Source: Leisingera sp. SS27 (GTDB taxonomy: Bacteria; Pseudomonadota; Alphaproteobacteria; Rhodobacterales; Rhodobacteraceae). Taken from it: a stretch of DNA of 64,000 bases. Shown here one piece after another: positions 52,150 to 60,388 of the stretch. The stretch's first letter is position 1. Each line of letters begins with the position of its first letter. Under the pieces are notes generated by a model, which saw nothing but the letters and a program-made list of their open reading frames with translations, did not search any database and was not told the origin of the DNA. The stretch is from contig NZ_JAQNCY010000002.1 of NCBI RefSeq assembly GCF_028368855.1, positions 248,001 through 312,000 of the forward strand, given 5' to 3'. Position numbers and translations under genes: made by a program.

Positions 52150-52562
52150 TTTAGAATGTGATCGCGGACGAGACCGCGATCGCTTGCACAGAAGTCAGCC
52201 GCGCATCCGCTCCGCTCTAGCGCGCCTGGCATTTTCCATTTGATTGGTCCGCCTGCCATCCGGCCGGCAATCTGAACACGGGTTCTGATGCCGCTGCGCG
52301 TCAGCCTACACGGAGAAATTCGGTTCGTCCCGCGCCTGGCGCGGGCCCCTCCCAATTTCACCGCTCCGGCCCCGTGTGTCAGATCACCGTCCGGCCGCAG
52401 TCCGGGCTGCGCCCACCCTGCTTTGCCCTCCGGAAGACACGAGGTCTTCCGAAGTGAAAATCAGGGAAGGCTTCGCCACTGGCGGAATAGGAGGCGCGAG
52501 CGGGGATGTTGGAGACACGAAAAAGGAAAGGTTCTGTCGCAAATGGCAAAACTATGTGTCGC
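52150..52562 (+). repeat. Dispersed non-coding repeat A, copy 2
   Basis: Partner of 19616-19854. Relative to copy 1 it carries about 170 extra bases (roughly 52262-52430), bounded on both sides by CCGG. The end GCAAAACTATGTGTCGC is shared, but the second arm of the long hairpin seen in copy 1 is not. Confidence 0.8.
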
Positions 52563-52909
52563 ACGACAATTTGGTGTCAAACGTCAGGCAAAGCTGACCC
52601 GATGCTGACTGTTTTTAAGGAAAAATTGCCTGCACCTGCCAGGCATTTCCACCCCAATTGTCAAGCATTTCTGACCCAGGACAGGCCGGTTTTCGCTGCA
52701 AACGCAGCCAAGGCGCCATCCTGTGTCCTCTTTACGCAGGCAGCTGACGTTGCAGCTTCATGCAGTGGACGGCAGGTTCGAGCCCAACCCCGACCTTCGA
52801 TTTTCATGCTGCGCTCGCTCGCAGCGCCAATTTTCTGCTTATGCATCATCTTGAGCGCGGCAATGCGGTGTAAGGAGCGGCCATTCGCGCCAGGCGCAGC
52901 GAGATTTCG
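52563..52909 (+). other. Gene-free DNA including repeat B copy 2
   Basis: Between repeat A copy 2 and the transposase fragment no gene is visible. The part 52798-52908 matches repeat B at 21549-21662. The 235 bases between A and B here replace the MerR/SBP module found between them in the left copy. Confidence 0.6.
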
Positions 52910-53356
52910 TCAGGCAATGAACGAGACGCGGACGAAGCGGTTCAGCGACCCATCGGCGCGGCGATATGGGATCTGGACGGCCAGTGTATTCTGTCGGCGG
53001 CAAAGCGTAGAGAAATCCGGAACGGGCCAGTCCAGACCCGCCAGATTCAAAAGGCTGGTGACCATCCCGACGGACTGCCGGAGGGGCAGCTTGAACAGAA
53101 CCTCGATCGACAGGCAGAACTGGATCGCCGCATCTGAGAAAACCGCAGGGCGACCGGGGCTGCCATCATGCGGCGCGAGCCAGGTCATCTCTTTGTCCAA
53201 CCAGATCAGAAGCGACCCGCGCTTTCTGAGCGCATCGTTGTAGCTGGACCAATTCGTCGTATGGTAGCGGGCCGGTGCAGGCTTGCACATCTGCCCTGTC
53301 TAACCGCATGGATTCGTGATGTGAATCCTTAGCACTCAGAGTTCTGCAACAACACC
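52910..53356 (-). pseudogene. IS903-like element fragment with transposase N-terminus
   Basis: From the left-end-like GGTGTTGTTGCAGAACTC (53356 inward) the minus strand encodes a transposase start (YHTTNWSSYNDALRKRGSLL, LDWPVPDFSTLCRRQNTLAV) of 126 residues. It stops shortly after the SLN that normally precedes the LIDSTG motif. The catalytic part is missing, so it is a fragment. Confidence 0.8.
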
Positions 53357-53399
53357 GTTCCAGAAAGCCAATGGTGGTGCCGGGTGGCTTGAACCAGCC

Positions 53400-53540
53400 G
53401 TAGAACGTGGTTTGGGATGCCCAGCAGATGCGCCTGAAGGAGTTGGCCGAATGCCCTGTGCGGTATGGATATCGTCGCCTGCACATACCGCTGCGAAGGG
53501 AGGGGTGGTATGTGAACCACACGAAAAAAAACGCAGACCC
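53400..53540 (+). pseudogene. IS3-family OrfB fragment
   Basis: The plus strand reads DAQQMRLKELAECPVRYGYR then RLHIPLRREGWYVNHTKK, a well-known stretch just before the catalytic core of IS3-type OrfB. Both ends break off, upstream at a stop codon and downstream into unrelated sequence. Confidence 0.7.
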
Positions 53541-53559
53541 ATGTGACAAGGAGAGTCCG

Positions 53560-53883
53560 TCAAGTTTCATCAGGTGATGGCCTTAATGCTCGGAAAGTCT
53601 CGTGAGACTCTTCGATGTCGCAATTTGCATAGTAAATAGAATAACCCGCCTCTTCTATTAATTCCATTAACTGCCAAAAGGTTTCATCGTCCACATCCCG
53701 AAATACTTGTTCGAAGATATCTCCTTCATTCGTCGAGCAAGGCCTTCGCGAAAATTCTCTTCTTACCAGATCACGAGGAGATGGTACGTTTTGCACTGGG
53801 TATTTGCGTGAATTGTTCATTGCCGCTCGTGAGAGGCTCAATATTTGAACCACATTTCCAGATTGAGTTTCCTTTTTTGGCAT
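53560..53883 (-). CDS. Small hypothetical protein
   Basis: 107 residues, AT-richer than the backbone genes, with GGAG eight bases ahead of the ATG. The C-terminal half is acidic and helical (EGDIFEQVFRDVDDETFWQL, MELIEEAGYSIYYANCDIEE). No signal peptide or known motif was found. It sits between an IS3 fragment and the RTX gene, facing away from the latter. Confidence 0.6.
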   Translation of the reverse strand: MPKKETQSGNVVQILSLSRAAMNNSRKYPVQNVPSPRDLVRREFSRRPCSTNEGDIFEQVFRDVDDETFWQLMELIEEAGYSIYYANCDIEESHETFRALRPSPDET

Positions 53884-54801
53884 TTAGCTTCTCCAACTGA
53901 ACTACCCACCCAGTACGATAAGCCTGCGTTCGCTATGTGATTGCGGTTACTTATTGCAGCCTGCAATGGCCGATCAAAGCCACTGATGCTATCACAAGTG
54001 CTCGGTCAGAAAAGCAGCTGACAAACTCAATAAATAGAAAGTCTCTTTATTTTGGCAGCTTGGTTGAGGCTGCAACTTCCATGCTTCCCCGCAAGTGGTT
54101 AAACAAGTGTAAACTTAATGAAATTTCCGAAAATTTTACGCACAGCTTTGCTTACCTAGAGGCCCGCAAAAGGAAAGATGGGGAACAATTTCCATTAACG
54201 GAATATTTAAAAAGTTCCCCCAATGTTCACTCACTGTTCGCGATTGTTCCGGATCGCTTTGCCAGTTTGCCTCTTAACCTTCGCTGTCGCGCCTGGGGCA
54301 AATTCTGAGAAGGGAGAGCAGAAAGTGATTTTGTTGCTTAATACAATGGTTTTAGCACCTCACAGGGAGCTGAGTAAGCCCCTGCGAAAATGGCCAGGTA
54401 ACGTCTCCTGCTTTTTTTTGACCGGCCTATCAGAACCAAAAGAACTTATAGCGGAAGAGTTGACTCACATTGGTTTAAGGGCATGAAACCTATGAAAATG
54501 CGGCTCAATGGGCATCTAACCTCGGTTGCAGCTATTCTTGCAAACAAATTCCAGGGCAAAAGTCTGTTTTCATTGGGCTCAATAACCGCTGCACAATCAG
54601 AAAACTTACGGCACATGGCGGCTTTCCAACTAGGGTGAACGAAAGGCTGCGGTGAATGCCTACTGCTGCCCTGTGATGCCCCCCTACGACACTGGAGATC
54701 CCAGATAAGCCCGTACGCAAGGGACGGACGCCGGATAAGAGCGGCTTATGCCGCGTGGTTTGATGGTGCACCCAAATGCTTTCCGATTTTTGTGAGGAAA
54801 A
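53884..54801. other. AT-rich region upstream of the RTX gene
   Basis: 918 bases with no gene I can support. A 123-codon frame from GTG at 53937 and an 87-codon frame at 54223 have weak start signals and unconvincing composition. The final 200 bases should contain the RTX gene promoter. Confidence 0.45.
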
Positions 54802-57558
54802 ATGCCAGTCTATTCCATTATTGACCAAGATGATGCCGCAACAGACATCGTGACAATCACCTCATCCATGTTTGGGGCGAATTTGGTAACGCAATACGAT
54901 ACCGAGTTCGTTGACCCTTCCGACAGTCATCTAGCAGACGTTCAAAGCTTGGGAGTTTCAACACTGCGATTTCCTGGCGGGGCTGTCACTGAAACGCACT
55001 TCGATATAAAAAAACCAAACTCGGCCGTATCAAAAGTTGACTCCTCCGTGGCCTTGACGCCAATGAATGACTTTTTTGGAGCCGCGGGAGCAATAGGTGC
55101 TGATGTTTCGATTGTCATTCCTACCCAAGGCGGGTTTGAAACCGATGCTTTAAACGCCTTGCAGGGCGGCACATTCGGCTCCAGAAATCAATTGGATTCG
55201 AGTTATGTGAATGACGTACTTTCCTACATTGATGCAGCTATCAAGAATGCTGAGGATAACGGCGTTATCATTACGGCATTCGAACTCGGAAATGAATTCT
55301 GGGGCAGTGGGCAAATGACAGCCGCCGAGTATGGCCACCTTGTCGGGCAACTTTCCGTTCTGGTGCACAAAAAACTCGACGCCGCTGGAAATGATGCTGA
55401 CATTCTCGTGCAGACCACGGCTTCTGCAGGGATATTCTCGCCAAACGAAACGTCTTCGATCTATGTTGATGTGAGCGGCAATGTCCCGTCATTTTACAAG
55501 CAAAGCTACATTGACGAGGAATACGATGGCGTCATTCCCATCAGTTTCCAGACCTACACTATCGATGGTCAAGGCCGGGATTGGGAGCAGGCAGAAGATA
55601 TTGCAGTTGGCATCAATGCGGCAGATGGTGCACCAGATGCAATCACCGGCGCCCTCCTCCACTACTATGCCAATGAAGGTCTCGAAGGTGTGGATGCAGG
55701 AAAATCAAATGTCTTTCGACGGGTCAATACGTTTGAGGAATTGCTCGACAGATCCGAGGATTTGCCAGAATTGACGCAGCATCTAACAGAATGGAACCCG
55801 CAAAGAGGCACACACGATACTAGGGGACTCAAGCATGCTTCAATGCTGGTGGAGATGGTCTATGAAATGGCCACACATGGGATAGAAGCAGCGCAGATCT
55901 GGCCACTGACCTTCAACCAAACGCAAGAAAGGGCCCTTCTAAATCATCACGGAGACGGGTTATCGATTTCTGGTGAAGCTTTCAAGATGATGAGCGAAAG
56001 CCTCGTGGGTCTTCAAGCCAAGTTCGATTTTGAAGTGCCGGGGAAGATCGACGTACATGGGTATGGAAATCCCGAGGATGACAAATCTCTCGTACTCTTC
56101 GTTTCGGAGCGAAGTGGTGCATTTTCTGAAAATGTCACCCTTGATGTAGGCAGATATATTCCTAACACACCCTATTTCATCGTTAAGACCCAACTCTGGG
56201 ACGGTGGTGCAGGTGGCGACGATTCAAATGCCGTTCCGGTACTAAATTACAGCGATGGTGTCGTTATTTCGGGTGGCCTAGTTGAGCTTGACATGAACGC
56301 GTGGGCGAATACCAGGATCGAAATCTCCTACATAACAGAGGGAGCAGACATCATTGTCGGTCGCGGCGGAAATGACTCAATTATCGGCGCTGGAGGCAAT
56401 GATTTGCTCGAAGGGAACGCAGGTAGCGATACTCTAAACGGAGGGACAGGAGACGATAAAATCATTGGCGGAAGTGGCAACGACGAGATTGATGGCGGCA
56501 CAAATTACGACACTATCGACGCTGGAGAAGGAAACGACAGCGTATGGGGCGGAAATGGGCGCGACCTTGTCTTACTCGGCGATGGAAGTGATGTGTTCCA
56601 TGACAACGGCCAAAATGATCAACATGGCCAAGACACAGTCTACGGCGGAGCCGGGCATGACGTAATCAATGGTGGTGGCGGCCACGACCTTTTATGCGGT
56701 GATGAAGGGAACGACTCCATTTCCGGCGGGATAGGCAATGATCAAATTCACGGCGGCACAAATTACGACACTATTGACGCCGGAGAGGGAAATGACAGCG
56801 TATGGGGAGGAAACGGGCGCGACCTTGTCTTACTCGGCGATGGAAGTGATGTGTTCCATGACAACGGCCAAAATGATCAACATGGCCAAGACACAGTCTA
56901 CGGCGGAGCCGGGCATGACGTAATCAATGGTGGTGGCGGCCATGACCTTTTATGCGGTGATGAAGGGAACGACTCCATTTCCGGCGGGATAGGCAATGAT
57001 CAAATTCACGGAGGCACAAATAACGACACTATCGACGCGGGAGAGGGAAACGACAGCGTCTGGGGGGGGGACGGGCGTGATCTGGCCTTCTTGGGCGATG
57101 GAGATGATGTGTTCCATGACAACGGCCAGAATGATCAACATGGCCAAGACACGGTCTACGGCGGAGCTGGAGATGATTTGATTAACGGCTCCGGTGGCAA
57201 TGACATCTTCAATGGCGGAAGCGGCAAAGATATCGTATCCGGAGGCGCCGGAAATGACGTTTTTGAATTCAAAACTGGAGACTTGGTCGACTGGGATGAG
57301 ATAAGCGGAACGGTCACTGAAAGAAGCACTCAGTTAGATTTGGTGCGAGATTTTGCAGTTGGCGAGGACAAAGTTGAATTTGATGAATTCGCTGGAGTCG
57401 AAAACCGCTCTGACTTGAAGACTTGGAAAACCGTTATCGAGAATAATGTTTATTTTACAGTGTGTGTCAGATCAACCAATGAACGCATCTTAGTTGACGT
57501 TGAAGATGACGTTACTTGGCAAGATTTCTTTCAAGATTCCAACTTCCTATTCTTTTGA
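54802..57558 (+). CDS. RTX-repeat protein with glycoside-hydrolase-like N-domain
   Basis: 918 residues. Residues about 1-440 look like a TIM-barrel glycosidase of clan A: ITAFELGNEFWG offers an Asn-Glu acid/base pair (Glu165) and LTEWNPQRG a nucleophile candidate (Glu330). Residues about 515-840 are calcium-binding nonapeptide repeats (GG-x-G-x-D-x-U), including a duplicated 86-residue block. There is no N-terminal signal peptide, and the C-terminus (about 840-918) looks like a type I secretion tail. It is probably an exported polysaccharide-active enzyme; the substrate is unknown and no type I exporter is in the window. Confidence 0.85.
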   Translation: MPVYSIIDQDDAATDIVTITSSMFGANLVTQYDTEFVDPSDSHLADVQSLGVSTLRFPGGAVTETHFDIKKPNSAVSKVDSSVALTPMNDFFGAAGAIGADVSIVIPTQGGFETDALNALQGGTFGSRNQLDSSYVNDVLSYIDAAIKNAEDNGVIITAFELGNEFWGSGQMTAAEYGHLVGQLSVLVHKKLDAAGNDADILVQTTASAGIFSPNETSSIYVDVSGNVPSFYKQSYIDEEYDGVIPISFQTYTIDGQGRDWEQAEDIAVGINAADGAPDAITGALLHYYANEGLEGVDAGKSNVFRRVNTFEELLDRSEDLPELTQHLTEWNPQRGTHDTRGLKHASMLVEMVYEMATHGIEAAQIWPLTFNQTQERALLNHHGDGLSISGEAFKMMSESLVGLQAKFDFEVPGKIDVHGYGNPEDDKSLVLFVSERSGAFSENVTLDVGRYIPNTPYFIVKTQLWDGGAGGDDSNAVPVLNYSDGVVISGGLVELDMNAWANTRIEISYITEGADIIVGRGGNDSIIGAGGNDLLEGNAGSDTLNGGTGDDKIIGGSGNDEIDGGTNYDTIDAGEGNDSVWGGNGRDLVLLGDGSDVFHDNGQNDQHGQDTVYGGAGHDVINGGGGHDLLCGDEGNDSISGGIGNDQIHGGTNYDTIDAGEGNDSVWGGNGRDLVLLGDGSDVFHDNGQNDQHGQDTVYGGAGHDVINGGGGHDLLCGDEGNDSISGGIGNDQIHGGTNNDTIDAGEGNDSVWGGDGRDLAFLGDGDDVFHDNGQNDQHGQDTVYGGAGDDLINGSGGNDIFNGGSGKDIVSGGAGNDVFEFKTGDLVDWDEISGTVTERSTQLDLVRDFAVGEDKVEFDEFAGVENRSDLKTWKTVIENNVYFTVCVRSTNERILVDVEDDVTWQDFFQDSNFLFF
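56493..57182 (+). repeat. 258-bp tandem repeats within the RTX gene
   Basis: Units start at 56493, 56751 and 57009, each 258 bp (86 residues). The first two are almost identical at the DNA level, including silent positions. The third agrees for its first two thirds and then diverges. The phase keeps the reading frame, so the calcium-binding region grew by recent in-frame duplication. Confidence 0.9.
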
Positions 57559-57701
57559 GGCGAAGAAGAAGAAACAAAATCTGGCATTTCTGCAGGTTCT
57601 ATCCAAACTGAGTAACCGTGAGATCTTGCGCAAGTCCATCACCAAATTGTGTGAATAGACACCTAACGGCAGACCAGGGAACCGTGACAAAGGTCTGGTA
57701 T

Positions 57702-57723
57702 GGGCCGCCTTTGCAAGCGGCCC
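57702..57723. terminator. Short GC hairpin after the RTX/integrase remnants
   Basis: GGGCCGC and GCGGCCC (57702-57708 and 57717-57723) pair over an 8-base loop. A weak A/T stretch follows on the plus strand. It could end the integrase transcript on the minus strand or the RTX transcript on the plus strand. Confidence 0.4.
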
Positions 57724-57730
57724 AATTTCT

Positions 57731-57833
57731 TCAAATTTCCACGCTTTCGGAGATCGCAAGAGCATCCTCCAACTCGACGCCGAGATAGCTGACGGTACTG
57801 TCCATCTTGGTATGTCCGAGCAGCAACTAATCG
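57731..57833 (-). pseudogene. Tyrosine recombinase C-terminal fragment
   Basis: The minus strand reads LLLGHTKMDSTVSYLGVELE then DALAISESVEI and a stop at 57731. LLGHTKMDSTVxYLGV contains the catalytic His and Tyr of site-specific integrases. It is joined at about 57833 to the start of an IS3 OrfB and preceded in frame by a stop, so only the last 35 residues survive. Confidence 0.75.
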
Positions 57834-57842
57834 GCCCGTATC

Positions 57843-58217
57843 TCATCTGTCGTCGTCCCCATCCCTGAGCATGCTTTTTTTGAGCAAGCGGTTTTCCAAG
57901 GTGAGGTCGGCAACGGCCTCCTTCAGCGCCGACGCCTCAGCCCGCAGCTCTTTCACTTCGGGACTTGTCGCTTGCCGGGCTGTGTCGCCTGCCAGCCGCT
58001 TCTTTCCGGCCTCCAGGAACTCTTTCGACCAGGAATAGTACAGGCTCGTGGCAATCCCCTCGCGCCGGCACAACGCAGAGATGCTCTCCTCGCCACGCAA
58101 ACCTTCCAGCACAATACGGATCTTCTCCTCCGCCGAATGGTGCTTGCGCGTCTTGCGGCGAATGTCTTTGACGACCCGATCGGCCGTCGGCTTGTCGGTT
58201 CCAGCTTTCCGTCTCAT
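57843..58217 (-). CDS. IS3-family transposase OrfA
   Basis: About 124 residues from the ATG at 58217: helix-turn-helix (RKHHSAEEKIRIVLEGLRGE, SISALCRREGIATSLYYSWS) and a leucine-zipper region (ELRAEASALKEAVADLTLEN, RLLKKSML). OrfA is complete, but OrfB, which should start at once with MRY, is cut after about three codons and fused to the integrase fragment. The element cannot move by itself. Confidence 0.85.
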   Translation of the reverse strand: MRRKAGTDKPTADRVVKDIRRKTRKHHSAEEKIRIVLEGLRGEESISALCRREGIATSLYYSWSKEFLEAGKKRLAGDTARQATSPEVKELRAEASALKEAVADLTLENRLLKKSMLRDGDDDR

Positions 58218-58274
58218 CTTCACTCCTTGACGGTTTAGATGAGCCAGAAACCCTCCGTTGTGCAAATCCCTCAA

Positions 58275-58939
58275 TCAGGCACACAGGTGCTGACGTCAGA
58301 CATCCCGCGCAGCGAAAGGGCAGTTTGAAATTTGCCAATATTGAAACCTCTGAAGGGTCGGTCTTGGGAACTTGCTGCGCCACTGAAATTTGTCTGCCGC
58401 GACTGCGAGTACATGCTGCGTTAGTAAACACCCGGAAGGGCAACGACGGCAAAGTCCCGCGCCTCGCTTGTCGATCAGCTGCACAACGAAAGGACGGTTT
58501 GGATTTTCGCTCTCAAATTGGCTTTCAATGACCGTTCTGGCGACATCGGCTGCATCGCAGCGACCAACCTGTCGCACTTGCGAGCATATGCTGCGTCAGC
58601 AATAGCCGCGTGAGCAAAAGGCTGCTTTCGTCCGGCGGTGTGTGAGTCCGTGACTGGCGTGGCGAATGGCAGCTGAACGGACGCGAGATCTGACGGGTAG
58701 CATCGCGTCCCGATCCTTGCGGCCCCTGGACTGTTCGATGCGGATGATGTTTCAGGCGCAGTCAATATCGCTAACCCGCAGCCCTGCAAGCCGACACTCG
58801 CCATGACCCTTGCTTTATCGGAATGGTTCCGGTAAGCAAATCGGCTGCATTTTGGGGCCCGCTGACCGGACCCAGCCTGAAACAGTCAAATGAATGGAGA
58901 GCGCCATGTAGCACGGAAACTACATGAAGGGCCTTAGAT
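58275..58939. other. Gene-free region including repeat C copy 2
   Basis: No gene is recognised. The part 58437-58680 matches repeat C at 51859-52110. The pattern is of conserved blocks separated by variable stretches, with no conserved frame. Confidence 0.5.
58437..58680 (+). repeat. Dispersed non-coding repeat C, copy 2
   Basis: Second copy of the sequence at 51859-52110, same orientation, moderately diverged. It lies between the IS3 remnant and the small genes near the TniABQ operon. Confidence 0.6.
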
Positions 58940-59197
58940 ATGGCCCACTACAAACGCAAAAAGGCGCGCGCCGCGGTAAGTGCTCGCTATTCGGCGCACG
59001 GCCTAGAGCACCGGCTTTCGAAGGAGCACGGCAGCATCCGCTGGCTGGAAAACTGGCCACGTTGGCATGACAAGATCTTTCATACGCGCCCTGCAAGGCA
59101 CAGGACGAAACTTCTGGAGGCACTCGTTATCAAAGGCGCAGACCCGGAGGTTTTAAGCTGGCCGGATGGACGCAGGCCCCATAGGTACTTTTGGTGA
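58940..59197 (+). CDS. Small basic hypothetical protein
   Basis: 85 residues, strongly basic and aromatic (MAHYKRKKARAAVSARYSAH to LSWPDGRRPHRYFW), with AAGGG upstream of the ATG. The composition suggests a nucleic-acid-binding accessory protein. I do not recognise its family. Its place near mobile-element genes suggests cargo of the transposon. Confidence 0.55.
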   Translation: MAHYKRKKARAAVSARYSAHGLEHRLSKEHGSIRWLENWPRWHDKIFHTRPARHRTKLLEALVIKGADPEVLSWPDGRRPHRYFW

Positions 59198-59339
59198 AAG
59201 TGACAGGAGGCCCGGATGCACCACCCGGCTTCGGATAGCGCCAGGCATCCTAACCTCGACCTTCATAGCGGTGTAAAACTTCAGGCTTGTTCTGACGGAC
59301 AGGGCACCATTCAGTAAGCGTGAAATTCGTGAGATTTTC

Positions 59340-59753
59340 TTGAAGTGTGAAAATTTGAGAGAGTTGGCCTGCCACTTCGGCATAAGCCCTCTGCTGGCCC
59401 GCAAACTGTTGAGCATTGCAGGCATCGACTTCGTAAGAGACCTCCATAATAAATACTTAGCACAAAGGTGCTGCAGCTCCCTTGCCAGGCAGAACGGAAT
59501 GAAGCCTGCAACCCTCTCTAAACTGTTCAAGGAAAAGGGGTTAAAGGTTTTCCCGCGACACTCCCGACCAGCCTTACCAAGCAGAAGCCTTCAAGAAATT
59601 TGGCATCAAACAAAAACCATCAACAGCTTCGCCCGTGCTCTCGGTGTCCATTGGCAAACTGCGTCCAACATCCACTCGGACAGCGGTCTTCCAGCGCCAG
59701 AGCAACCGCAAAAGCGATTAGGTCGACCTCCCAAATTGCAACATACGGAGTAG
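59340..59753 (+). CDS. Hypothetical helix-turn-helix protein
   Basis: 137 residues from a TTG with no clear ribosome site, so the start is uncertain. Three helix-turn-helix-like stretches can be seen (LRELACHFGISPLLARKLLS; SSLARQNGMKPATLSKLFKE; NSFARALGVHWQTASNIHSD). This tandem HTH pattern resembles DNA-reading parts of transposition or partition proteins. It is on the opposite strand to the tni operon. Confidence 0.5.
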   Translation: MKCENLRELACHFGISPLLARKLLSIAGIDFVRDLHNKYLAQRCCSSLARQNGMKPATLSKLFKEKGLKVFPRHSRPALPSRSLQEIWHQTKTINSFARALGVHWQTASNIHSDSGLPAPEQPQKRLGRPPKLQHTE

Positions 59754-60129
59754 GTGATTTTCGGCCCAAAGCCGCCGCCCACTACGGACGAAAGATGCCG
59801 CAGTCGCAGCCCGCTTGGGCCTCCTAGTCTGTTCGCAGCTCGCCGGGAGCAAACATTCGTTTGCGGAGCCGGAACGATGATTTTGTCTGCGCGACTAGGG
59901 CATTACTCATCGAAACTAGCTGCAGCTTGCTCGAACGTCCGCATTACCTTCTGCCATGCGGCGGGTAGTTTTCAGCGGTGCAGCGGATCGGTAGGCTGCG
60001 TGCGCGCGGTATAATTTTCTGACTTCTGCAGTGGGCTCAAACTGTTCGTCTGCAACACCTTCCGCGAACGGCTGGAATTGCTAGCGTAGGTGTCTGCCGT
60101 AACAGACCAGCCTGGTTGGGGTCGTGATT
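59754..60129. other. Intergenic region without a gene
   Basis: 376 bases between convergent genes. I see no frame with convincing composition, and I could not find the terminal repeats expected for the left end of a TniABQ transposon here. Confidence 0.4.
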
Positions 60130-60318
60130 CTAGCCCTTTTCAATCCAGTCAAGCAGCCCCTGTTTGAGCTGCCTCCTGATGTCAACGATCTGATGCAAAG
60201 CCTGGTCGATGACCTCCGCATCTTTTGATGCATAGGCTGCTTCGAGAAGAGCGAATTGCTTGTCCAGGTTTGTTGCGAGTTCTCTGTCGCCGATCTCTGA
60301 CTGTTCTGGAATATCCAT
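60130..60318 (-). CDS. Small hypothetical protein downstream of tniQ
   Basis: 62 residues from the ATG at 60318 with GAGAGG at good spacing. It is acidic and helical (ELATNLDKQFALLEAAYASK, IDQALHQIVDIRRQLKQGLL). It follows tniQ by 70 bases on the same strand, so it is probably the fourth gene of the tni operon. No family is recognised; a small helical adaptor is the best description. Confidence 0.6.
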   Translation of the reverse strand: MDIPEQSEIGDRELATNLDKQFALLEAAYASKDAEVIDQALHQIVDIRRQLKQGLLDWIEKG

Positions 60319-60388
60319 AGATTTGCCTCTCATTGCTTTGGATGACTCACCGGGCGGTGTTTCACACCGCAAATCGGGCACCTGATGG

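Noticed and set aside
53937-54308. A 123-codon frame upstream of the RTX gene
   Set aside because: GTG start without a ribosome site, mixed composition and no recognisable domain; kept only as part of a gene-free region.
56493-57182. Regularly spaced repeats that could suggest a CRISPR array
   Set aside because: Units are 258 bp, contiguous without spacers, in frame and encode RTX nonapeptides.
57547-57846. A 99-codon minus-strand frame
   Set aside because: The true signal here is in another frame (integrase tail LLLGHTKMDSTV...), so this frame is a shadow.
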